12,158 nucleotides of DNA from JAADHY01 sp964428935 (GTDB taxonomy: Bacteria; Planctomycetota; Planctomycetia; Planctomycetales; Planctomycetaceae): positions 1-12,158 of the forward strand of contig CAYSAG010000150.1 in NCBI GenBank assembly GCA_964428935.1, read 5' to 3'. Shown here piece by piece: positions 1 through 6,419 of this stretch. The notes under the pieces were generated by a model. It searched no databases and was not told the DNA's origin. It was given only the letters and a program-made list of their open reading frames with translations. Within the stretch, counting starts at the first letter, position 1; the number at the start of each line of letters is the position of its first letter. The position numbers were made by a program, and so were the translations under genes.

Positions 1-45
1 ATGGTGGGGGATAACAGCTACCGCCGCGTTGACGAGGACTACGAT

Positions 46-282
46 TTAGACTAACCAGACGCGGTTCCAGTCAAGCATTAGCCGAGCCAGCTGTTTCTCC
101 AGCTCGCGCAACTTTCGCCTTTGAGTCTGAAGTTCTTGCTCGTTCTTCTCGTACTCGGCCTTCAGGTCGGTGGCCTTCTTGACCCAGCTGTTGCGGACCT
201 GAACCATTTCGCCCGTCAACACGGCCGCAACGATGGTCAACACGACCACCAACCAGGCTGCCACTTTCCCCAGAACGTGCAT
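46..282 (-). CDS. Small membrane-anchored coiled-coil protein, possibly cut short by an in-frame stop
   Basis: The 78-residue product has one hydrophobic helix at about residues 5-25, then a highly charged stretch (about 33-68) rich in Lys, Glu, Gln and Leu that looks like a coiled coil, then a W-N-R-x-W motif at the end. This suggests a protein held in the inner membrane by its N-terminus, with the coil projecting away. The ATG start is supported by an AAAGGG ribosome site 8 bases upstream (forward bases 291-296). From memory, planctomycetes carry longer proteins that begin this way and continue past a W-D-R-Y-W motif; that is recall, not a search. Here TAA ends the frame, yet the same frame stays open from that stop to the window edge with hydrophobic, gene-like codons (see findings). 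It may therefore be an N-terminal fragment of a broken gene, or a complete short protein. The function is unknown. Confidence 0.7.
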   Translation of the reverse strand: MHVLGKVAAWLVVVLTIVAAVLTGEMVQVRNSWVKKATDLKAEYEKNEQELQTQRRKLRELEKQLARLMLDWNRVWLV

Positions 283-1528
283 TGGCTTTGCCCTTTACGC
301 GTCAACCCCCGCAGCCAGCCTGCCCGTAGCTCGGGCTGCCGGCGAAACCGCTCGGCTGTCGCCAAGCCGCGCGACCACCTCCTGCCGTCCTCGACGTCGG
401 CCCCGGCCGCGGACAACCCGTTCGGCACTGCGCGCTACGACGAGCGCGAATTGCCAGTCGCTCAGTTTCCAGCACCGCCTGACGAAGCGATTCTAGCACT
501 GCTGGTGGTATCGGCACGAGCCGAACCCTGACCAAAGCGCCGCTGCGCACCAATCGACCCTGCCGAGCGTTCGCGTTCTGTGGCTCACGACGGTCGCACA
601 GGCCCGAGGGGCCAACGCCTTGCGCCTCCAAGTGCGACCGCGCATGTGGCCTGCACGTGCCGAACCTCATCTTAGGCCGTCGCCGAAGGCACGGTCAAGC
701 TGCTTCGCAGCGGTGGCCCGTCACCGGTCCGGGCGCCCGTCTGTCCAAAGTGCCCGAGGGTCGGAACGGCCTTGGACGCGGCGAGGGCTCGAAACGGCGC
801 GGTCCACACGGCTCAGGCGGTTGACGTCGCCGCTGGCGGCTGCGATAGTTCCAGCGCTGGCAGACAGAACCAAGTACCCGGCGCGCCAGTGCGGACGCGT
901 TGAGGCGCCGCCTGAGCGCCAGCACCGCCGCCGGTTGTAACGATTGGTCGTCGAGAGGATCACGCAATTCAGGAAGAGTCGTCAATCCGCTAGGAATCGG
1001 CACGGCTGGGCCGTCTGGACCAATCGGTTCAGGTCGGTCAGCCGGCAAGCTTCGACGAACGACAACCCGAGTACGGGGACGACTTGCCAGAAAATTGGCT
1101 CTTGTCGCGCAACCAGCTTTACCGTTTGCGGCTCTATTATTGGAACGGCGTGAGCCGGTCGGCGCCGGACGTCGGGTTTGACCGGCTTGCTGCTGCGACG
1201 TGCCTGTGTCGGCTGCCGATGGAGTGTAGGCAGCACTGTTCGTGACAACCGGAGCTCTGGACTTTTGTTTCGACTAGCGTTTCCAGCGCAGCAGGCTGGC
1301 TAGACGTGTGCGGGCCGGTCGAACGGTCTAGTTTGTGGGGCTGAGGCCACGCGAGCGGGTGTCGGACCTTCGGTTCGGCCGCTCGGTAACGAGGCAAGGC
1401 CCGAGCTCGGCGTTGGACTGGACCGGCGAGCGGCACAGGCACTCTGGAGCAGCGGACGGACCCGCCTGCAAGGACTCCGCAAGGCTGCGGACTTGTGGCG
1501 AACACGCAGGTAGGGGAAGTGCGACAGC
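283..1528. other. Gene-poor spacer of about 1.25 kb
   Basis: I see no credible gene here on either strand. The open frames present are short, overlap each other, and give Arg/Pro/Ser-rich products without domains, membrane helices or ribosome sites, as expected from random GC-rich DNA. No tRNA, RNase P, tmRNA or SRP RNA core was recognised. The visible contents are a promoter-like pair at 821-849, a small perfect hairpin at 1476-1491 (6-bp arms, 4-base loop), and the ribosome site of the next gene at 1512-1517. It may hold decayed sequence, a long leader or an unrecognised RNA. Confidence 0.55.
821..849 (+). promoter_or_regulatory. Candidate sigma-70-type promoter inside the spacer
   Basis: TTGACG (821-826) and GATAGT (844-849) are separated by exactly 17 bases. 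The first matches the -35 consensus at 5 of 6 positions, the second the -10 at 4 of 6. It points toward the lipid-kinase-like gene, but that start is about 680 bases away. It would therefore drive a long leader or an unannotated RNA, or it is a chance match. Confidence 0.28.
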
Positions 1529-2284
1529 ATGAGTACGCAACTGGCGTCGTCGACCGTCCGCGAGAAGTACCACCCGGTTGAGGAAGTCCGCTCGTTCCGA
1601 ATCGACGCGGCCGGTACGCTGACCGGTACGCCGGCTCGGCCAGTCGGGGCGGGCGTGGAGTCGCTGTTGGGCCGGTTGAGTCCGGCGGAGTGGCGTCGAC
1701 GGGTCTTGCATTTCGCTCCGGGAGTCCTTCCATTCTTGTCGCTGGCCATTCCGCACGAGGACCCCATTACCTTCGGCTACCGTGTGGTGGCCTTCACACT
1801 GGTCGCGGCATTGTTCACGTGGGCGTGGGTCTACTTCGGACGCGTTCAGCGACCGGACGAGCCGGACCGTCGGGCGGCCGTGTTGGGGTACACGGCACCG
1901 CCGCTCCTGCTGTTCCTGCTGTTTCCGGCTCACGTCGAGCTGGCTTTGGCGGCGCTGACGATTCTGGCTTTTGGTGACGGCACGGCGACACTGGTCGGAA
2001 AGCTCTTCGGCCGCAGACGGCTACCTTGGAACCGGCAGAAGACCTGGGCGGGGACGTTGACGTTCCTGCTGGTGGCCGTTCCGCTGGCGACCTTCGCGTA
2101 CTGGGGTGAGGCCCGGCCGCACGTTCCGTTCGCGGCGTCACTGCTGTGTGCGGGGGTGCCGGCTGTGGTTGCGGCGGCTGTCGAGTCGGTGCCGTCGAGG
2201 GGAAACGACAATTTCCGAGTGGCGGCCAGCGCTGCGGTCTCGCTGGTGCTCATGCAATGGCTGGTCGTGGGAATCACGTGGTGA
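1529..2284 (+). CDS. Dolichol/phytol kinase-like membrane protein (CTP-dependent lipid kinase / cytidylyltransferase family)
   Basis: The 251-residue polytopic protein has hydrophobic segments at about 61-75, 85-103, 119-147, 177-191, 200-217 and 231-249. Residues 55-70 (E-W-R-R-R-V-L-H-F) match the basic-plus-histidine motif near the N-terminus of the SEC59/VTE5 family. Residues 149-166 (F-G-D-G-T-A-T-L-V-G-K-L-F-G) and KTWAGT (171-176) match the nucleotide-binding core, and E219 with D227-N228 the conserved acidic and DN positions. Known family members phosphorylate polyprenol, dolichol or phytol with CTP, or make CDP-diacylglycerol; the lipid here cannot be read from sequence. The first 50 residues are hydrophilic and not conserved-looking. 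The ATG has an AGGGGA site 11 bases upstream. The ABC exporter genes follow on the same strand after about 200 bases. The family call is firm and the substrate open. Confidence 0.82.
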   Translation: MSTQLASSTVREKYHPVEEVRSFRIDAAGTLTGTPARPVGAGVESLLGRLSPAEWRRRVLHFAPGVLPFLSLAIPHEDPITFGYRVVAFTLVAALFTWAWVYFGRVQRPDEPDRRAAVLGYTAPPLLLFLLFPAHVELALAALTILAFGDGTATLVGKLFGRRRLPWNRQKTWAGTLTFLLVAVPLATFAYWGEARPHVPFAASLLCAGVPAVVAAAVESVPSRGNDNFRVAASAAVSLVLMQWLVVGITW

Positions 2285-2483
2285 GGCCCGCGTCCGGTCG
2301 GTCGGAGCGGGGGGTGGCCGACAGGCGGACATGGCCACGACACAAAAAAGGCGGCGTGGGGCCAGCAGCACGCGGGAGGAGAAGAGCCCGTCGCTGACGG
2401 CGGCAAGTGGCCGGCCCAACGAGGCCGGACAGGCACCGCAGGCAGAACGGGCTGGAGGCCGACGAAAAATTGAGGGAACTGCC

Positions 2484-3449
2484 GTGAGCCTGCTTTCGGT
2501 GCGACACTTGAAGAAAGCGTACGACGGCCACGTGGCTGTCGACGACCTCAGTTTCGACGTCCACGCAGGTGAAGTCTTCGGCTTGCTGGGACCAAACGGC
2601 GCGGGCAAGACGACAACCATGTCCATCATTTCCGGGTTGCTCAAGCCCGACGCCGGCCAAGTGCTCTTCGACGGCCGTCCCGTCCACGCTGAAGACATGT
2701 GGTACCGGCGGCAGCTCGGAGTCGCACCGCAAAACCTGGCCATTTACCCAGACCTGACCGCGGCCGAGAATCTGGCGTTCTTCGGACGGCTCTACGGTCT
2801 GCGTGGCAGCAGCCTGCGACGCCGAATGGACTACGCTCTGGAGCTGGCCGGGCTGACCGACCGGGCTCACGACTTGACGGGCACGTTCTCGGGCGGCATG
2901 AAGCGACGTCTGAATTTCGCCGTGGCCGTCCTTCACGCTCCCAGACTGCTCATTCTCGACGAGCCCACCGTCGGCGTCGACCCGCAGTCTCGAGCTCACA
3001 TTCTGAGTTGCGTTCGCCGACTGGCCGAGGAAGGGACAACGGTCATTTACGCCAGCCACTACATGGAAGAAGTGCAGAGCATTTGCCAGCGCATTGCCAT
3101 CATGGACCACGGACGGCTGCTGCGGTGCGGGACGTTGCACGAATTGCTGGGCGACGTGACGCCTTGCATCTCCATTCACATGAGCCAGCCGCCCGACGAA
3201 GTGGTGGAAGAACTGAGGCGGCTGCCGAACGTCACCGTTGGGCTGAACGGCCAGTTGGTTTCCGGGTCCGAGACCTGTGTCTACATTCGCTGGAAAACGC
3301 CGCCCACCAACGGCGAGCTGGCCGAAGTGACCGAGCAGACGCTCGGCCTGCTGCGGCGTCACGGCGTCAAGGTGCGGTCAATTCGGTCAGCCGAGCCGGA
3401 CCTGGAAGAGTTGTTCTTGCGTCTGACCGGTCACGGCTTGCGGGACTGA
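2484..3449 (+). CDS. ABC transporter ATP-binding protein (drug/lipid exporter, DrrA/NatA type)
   Basis: The 321-residue ATPase should power the membrane protein encoded 89 bases downstream. It shows Walker A G-P-N-G-A-G-K-T-T (36-44), Q-loop Q83, signature F-S-G-G-M-K-R-R-L (135-143), Walker B L-L-I-L-D-E-P (155-161) with the D-loop just after, and the switch histidine S-H (191-192). About 100 residues after the ATPase core form the C-terminal extension usual in DrrA/CcmA/NodI-type exporters. I chose GTG at 2484 because GAGGGA lies 6 bases upstream and the domain begins at once. An in-frame ATG at 2331 would add 51 residues, polar, Lys/Arg/Ser-rich and without a domain; an AGGCGG lies 3 bases before it, so it cannot be excluded. 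The transported substrate cannot be inferred. The gene probably shares a transcript with its permease and perhaps with the upstream lipid-kinase-like gene. Confidence 0.93.
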   Translation: MSLLSVRHLKKAYDGHVAVDDLSFDVHAGEVFGLLGPNGAGKTTTMSIISGLLKPDAGQVLFDGRPVHAEDMWYRRQLGVAPQNLAIYPDLTAAENLAFFGRLYGLRGSSLRRRMDYALELAGLTDRAHDLTGTFSGGMKRRLNFAVAVLHAPRLLILDEPTVGVDPQSRAHILSCVRRLAEEGTTVIYASHYMEEVQSICQRIAIMDHGRLLRCGTLHELLGDVTPCISIHMSQPPDEVVEELRRLPNVTVGLNGQLVSGSETCVYIRWKTPPTNGELAEVTEQTLGLLRRHGVKVRSIRSAEPDLEELFLRLTGHGLRD

Positions 3450-3538
3450 CGCAGCTCGAGACGCCGATTTCCGTCGGCGGACTTCACTCCCTGTTTCCAC
3501 CTTCAGGCCAACGGCAACACTCGAAAAGAACACCAACA

Positions 3539-4804
3539 ATGGGCGCGTGGGAAATCACTCGGAAAGACCTGAAACTGCTGATTCGCGACCGGCGAGCACT
3601 GGCCATTCTGGTGTTGTTGCCGATCGTGTTCATTTCCATTCTGGGTCTGACGACGGGCAAGCTGTTGGGCTGGAAAGACGACAACCAAGTCCTGAAGGTC
3701 GACGTGGTCATTGAGTCGGACCCGGAGGGCGTGGCTCGCGACGTCGTTCAGGTGTTGAAGCAACGCGAAGGTCTGCGGCCGGTGGTGGTGTCGTCGACCG
3801 AGCTGGCACGACGGCACTTGGACGACCGCGAGGTCAGCGCGGTGGTCATTTTCGGCAAACACTTCGACCAGCGAATCGACGAGCTGAGAATCGACGACAT
3901 TCTCGACGCCCAGTCCGGTGCACTGAAACAGGGGCCAGCGGCCCTGGACATGACCGTCGAGACACGAGTGTCCGCGTTCGGAATCAAGTCGATTACTGAG
4001 CAGCTTGTTCTGGCGACGACGCTGCAGGTGGTTGCTCCGCGGGTGGCCCGCAAGAACAAGCTCATCGACCGGCTGCTGAGCCGACGAGCGAAGGCCCGCG
4101 ACACGAAGCCGTCGGAGCCGGCGTCCGCGGCCGCAGGGACGGCTGTTGCCGACCAGGCTTCCGCCACGCAGTCGGCCTCGTCCGGCCAAGCCGCCTCGTC
4201 CGGCAATCCGGTTTACGAGGTGTTGGTGCCGGCTTTCACGGTCATGTTCGCCTTCTTCTTGGTCAACATCATGGCTCGCTCGTTCCTGTCGGAGCGGGAA
4301 ACGGGCACGCTGCAGCGCTTGCGAATGGCTCCCATTCGCCGCGACCAATTGCTGCTGGGCAAGACCATTCCGTTTCTCATCATTTCGCTCGCTCAAAGCG
4401 TGCTGCTGTTCCTGTTCGGCAAGTTACTGTTCGGCATGTCTTGGGGACCCGACCCGACGCTGCTGGTGCCCATCATTTTCTGCACCTCGGTGGCGGCCAC
4501 CGGTTTGGGACTCCTGGTCGCTACGGTGGTTCGAACCGACTCGCAGGTTTCTGCCTACGCCAACTTCCTGGTCATTACCATGGCTGGCATTAGCGGGTGC
4601 TTCATGCCGCGTGACTGGCTGCCCGACCTCATGAAAAAAATCAGCCTCGTCACGCCGCACGCGTGGGCCCTGATTGCCTACGACCAGGCCTTGACGACGC
4701 GCATTCCCAACCTGGACGTCATTTACCAGTGCTGCGCCATGTTGCTGATCTTTGGCGCTGTGTACTTCGCCATTGGTTCGTGGCGGTTCCGGACGTTGGT
4801 CTGA
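3539..4804 (+). CDS. ABC-2 type transporter permease
   Basis: The 421-residue protein has the ABC-2 layout: one membrane helix near the N-terminus (about 20-39), a large extracytoplasmic domain (about 43-225), then helices at about 227-246, 275-298, 307-331, 339-356 and 396-414. The E-R-E-T-G-T-L-Q-R-L-R motif (253-263) after the second helix is the coupling region typical of NatB/YhhJ-like permeases, and the P-R-D-W-L-P and T-P-H-A-W segments (357-376) are also characteristic. Residues 187-222 are Ala/Ser/Gln-rich low-complexity linker just before the second helix. With the preceding ATPase it forms an exporter; dimers of both subunits are usual. The ATG start places the first helix correctly, but the ribosome site is weak (only AAAAGA, about 8-13 bases upstream), so translation may be low. 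The start is likely, the substrate unknown. Confidence 0.92.
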   Translation: MGAWEITRKDLKLLIRDRRALAILVLLPIVFISILGLTTGKLLGWKDDNQVLKVDVVIESDPEGVARDVVQVLKQREGLRPVVVSSTELARRHLDDREVSAVVIFGKHFDQRIDELRIDDILDAQSGALKQGPAALDMTVETRVSAFGIKSITEQLVLATTLQVVAPRVARKNKLIDRLLSRRAKARDTKPSEPASAAAGTAVADQASATQSASSGQAASSGNPVYEVLVPAFTVMFAFFLVNIMARSFLSERETGTLQRLRMAPIRRDQLLLGKTIPFLIISLAQSVLLFLFGKLLFGMSWGPDPTLLVPIIFCTSVAATGLGLLVATVVRTDSQVSAYANFLVITMAGISGCFMPRDWLPDLMKKISLVTPHAWALIAYDQALTTRIPNLDVIYQCCAMLLIFGAVYFAIGSWRFRTLV

Positions 4805-4906
4805 CGTCCCATTTTCCCTGCCTTCCCGCTTTTCACGCTCGTTTCGCTTCGACCGGCGACTGGTTGCTGCGAACGGCTGGTCGCGCCGAGCGTGTCAGCG
4901 CAGAAA

Positions 4907-4946
4907 CCGGCCGGGAGCCGAGAAGCCGCTCCGGCGCGTCGGCCGG
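4907..4946 (+). other. Nested stem-loop after the exporter permease gene
   Basis: Outer arms CCGGCCG (4907-4913) and CGGCCGG (4940-4946) pair perfectly. Directly inside, GGAGC (4914-4918) pairs with GCTCC (4928-4932) around a 9-base loop, leaving a 7-base bulge on the right side. It lies about 100 bases past the permease stop and could be a 3' end structure protecting or ending the exporter mRNA. GC-rich DNA forms such stems by chance, so confidence is low. Confidence 0.3.
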
Positions 4947-5067
4947 CAAGGTTAGTTGCGACGTCTCCGGCCTGTAGAACCGCTTTTTTCGGCACATCCG
5001 GACCGTCGAGCCGGTCAGCTAGCCCCGCCCGGCTCGCTTCCTGGGCTTCCGTGACCGCCTGCGGCCG

Positions 5068-5130
5068 GCTCAATGAGCTAGAGTTGTCCTGACAATTCTC
5101 CGTGGTCTGAGTCCGCGCGCTCAGAGCGCG
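5068..5130. promoter_or_regulatory. Cluster of three dyads upstream of the sugar-transferase gene
   Basis: Three inverted repeats sit within 63 bases: GCTCA-A-TGAGC (5068-5078, perfect), AGAGTTGTC-CT-GACAATTCT (5080-5099, 9-bp arms with one G-T position), and CGCGCTC-A-GAGCGCG (5116-5130, perfect). The middle one is only moderately GC-rich, so it is less easily explained by composition. Their place 140-200 bases before the start suits operators or leader hairpins. No regulator gene is nearby to link to them. Confidence 0.35.
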
Positions 5131-5271
5131 TCGAGCTCGCAGGCCGGCTTCACTCCTTTCACCAGTCCGCTTCTGGACTCGTCTTCCGAGCGGCCGTCGT
5201 TTGGCGCCGCCCGGAGCCACCAGACGTCTTTTGCCAGCGAAAAACTTTTCTCACTGGGGGCGACAGGAAAA

Positions 5272-6186
5272 ATGGTCGGGACAGCTTTGGAACAATGGGA
5301 GGAGCGTCGGCAGGCGCCGGCAATGAACGAGGTGACGTCGGGCTTTGCGACGAGCGCCCCGGCCGCGGCCGCCCCGTCGGACCTTTCCGGTCTGGTCGAC
5401 CGTTACGCCATTTCGCAGTACTTGCCGCCGGCCGACTGGATTACCTACCTGAAACTGGAGCGGCCACGACGCGACCTGCGGTGTCTGAACTGGCGCACGC
5501 GGTTTCTGAAGCGGCTCATGGACGTCGTCGGAGCGGCCGTGCTGTTGGTTCTGCTCTCGCCCGTCATGCTCCTTGTCGCCTTGCTAGTCAAGCTGACGTC
5601 GCCGGGACCGGTCATTTACAAGCAAGTTCGCGTCGGGCTGAACCTTCGCCGCAACCGGCAGGACCGCCGAAAGAACACGTCCGCGGGCACCGGACCAGAC
5701 GGCGTAGACCGCCGAAAGAACAAGGGTGACCGCCGAAAACAGTTCGCCTACGGTCGACCGTTCGTTTTGTACAAGTTCCGCACCATGCGGGTCGACGCGG
5801 AAAAGGACGGAGCTCGTTTCGCCACGAAAGACGACCCCCGCGTGACACCGGTCGGTCGATTCCTAAGACGCACGCGATTGGACGAACTGCCGCAGCTCTG
5901 GAACGTGCTCAAAGGAGACATGTCGCTGGTTGGTCCAAGGCCCGAGCGGCCCGAGTTCGTCGAAAAACTTTCGGAGGAGATTCCCAACTACCTCCAGCGC
6001 CTGGGACTGAAGCCCGGACTGACCGGGCTGGCCCAAGTCATCAACGGCTACGACAACGACTTGGCCAGCTTTCGACGCAAGGTGGCTCTGGACTTGCTCT
6101 ACCTGCAGAACTGCTGCCTGTGGAACGACATTAAGATTCTGTTCCACACAATCGGCGTGGTGCTGACGGGCAAGGGAGCTCTGTAG
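5272..6186 (+). CDS. Bacterial sugar transferase (polyprenyl-phosphate sugar-phosphotransferase)
   Basis: Enzymes of this family move a sugar phosphate from a UDP-sugar onto undecaprenyl phosphate at the inner face of the cytoplasmic membrane, the first step of capsule, exopolysaccharide or glycoprotein glycan assembly. The 304 residues comprise a variable N-terminal region (1-75), a single hydrophobic segment (about 84-108) that acts as the re-entrant membrane helix in small monotopic members, and the catalytic core: Y-K-F-R-T-M (167-172), the Asp-Glu pair D204-E205 in R-L-D-E-L-P-Q-L-W-N, S-L-V-G-P-R-P (218-224) and P-G-L-T-G (248-252). The four or five extra membrane helices of WbaP/WcaJ types are absent. 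A basic insertion with DRRK repeats (about 125-159) splits the core. ATG at 5272 is used (AGGA 3 bases, GGGGG 11 bases upstream); an in-frame ATG at 5323 would remove 17 residues. The sugar is unknown, and no other glycan genes are in the window. Confidence 0.93.
   Translation: MVGTALEQWEERRQAPAMNEVTSGFATSAPAAAAPSDLSGLVDRYAISQYLPPADWITYLKLERPRRDLRCLNWRTRFLKRLMDVVGAAVLLVLLSPVMLLVALLVKLTSPGPVIYKQVRVGLNLRRNRQDRRKNTSAGTGPDGVDRRKNKGDRRKQFAYGRPFVLYKFRTMRVDAEKDGARFATKDDPRVTPVGRFLRRTRLDELPQLWNVLKGDMSLVGPRPERPEFVEKLSEEIPNYLQRLGLKPGLTGLAQVINGYDNDLASFRRKVALDLLYLQNCCLWNDIKILFHTIGVVLTGKGAL
5662..5738 (+). repeat. In-frame direct repeats encoding DRRK(N) units
   Basis: The 16-base unit GACCGCCGAAAGAACA occurs exactly at 5662-5677 and 5707-5722, and its first 11 bases recur at 5728-5738. 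Spacings of 45 and 21 bases keep the reading frame. The copies encode D-R-R-K-N, D-R-R-K-N and D-R-R-K-Q within the basic insertion of the sugar transferase. Such exact copies can expand or contract by slippage. Confidence 0.85.
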
Positions 6187-6308
6187 GAGAGCGAGGGACC
6201 AGAGCAAGCAGGGAATTTACAAGCCAAGCAGCGCATTCCGCTGGAGGCAACTCTGTTTGCCCGCCTGCCGGTTCCTACACAGAAAGAGTACGGAAGTTCA
6301 GGTTTGCA

Positions 6309-6337
6309 CCGAGCGGGCGGCTGTTTGAGCCGCTCGG
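6309..6337. terminator. Possible bidirectional stem-loop between convergent genes
   Basis: The arms CCGAGCGG...GGCT and AGCCGCTCGG form a 10-bp stem with a 4-base bulge and a 5-base GTTTG loop; ACCGA/TCGGT pairing can extend it to base 6344. It lies in the 233-base gap between the convergent sugar-transferase and tsaD genes, where both transcripts must end. Neither side has a T run, so if it terminates it is not a classical intrinsic terminator. Confidence 0.35.
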
Positions 6338-6419
6338 GATCGGTCTTTGAAGCAGCGACCGGGGCCCCTGCCGTGCGGCCTCGGCCGACCCTGCGCCCGC
6401 TGCGTCGCGACGAGCCGAG

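Larger units (their letters stand above)
4805..5271. other. 467-base spacer between exporter and sugar-transferase genes
   Basis: No credible gene lies here. The left half contains a nested stem-loop (4907-4946) and, 37 bases further, a run of six T (4984-4989); these could together end exporter transcription, but the distance is too large for a classical terminator. The right half holds several short palindromes (5068-5130) and another dyad at 5164-5179 (5-bp arms, 6-base loop), as expected of a regulated leader for the downstream gene. No clear -35/-10 pair was found. Confidence 0.5.

Noticed and set aside
300..305. TTGACG-like box on the reverse strand close to the first gene
   Set aside because: It lies only about 18 bases before the ATG, overlaps the region of the ribosome site, and leaves no room for a -10 box.
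1137..1933. Two overlapping reverse-strand frames of about 200 codons at the right end of the spacer
   Set aside because: They are Arg/Pro/Ser-rich, run into the lipid-kinase-like gene in antisense, overlap each other in different frames, and have no domain or ribosome site.
2274..4396. Long reverse-strand frames opposite the ABC ATPase and permease genes
   Set aside because: They mirror the codon structure of strongly supported forward genes and have implausible composition.
5132..5139. CGAGCTCG palindrome in the spacer before the sugar-transferase gene
   Set aside because: An 8-base palindrome of this composition is expected often by chance in GC-rich DNA.
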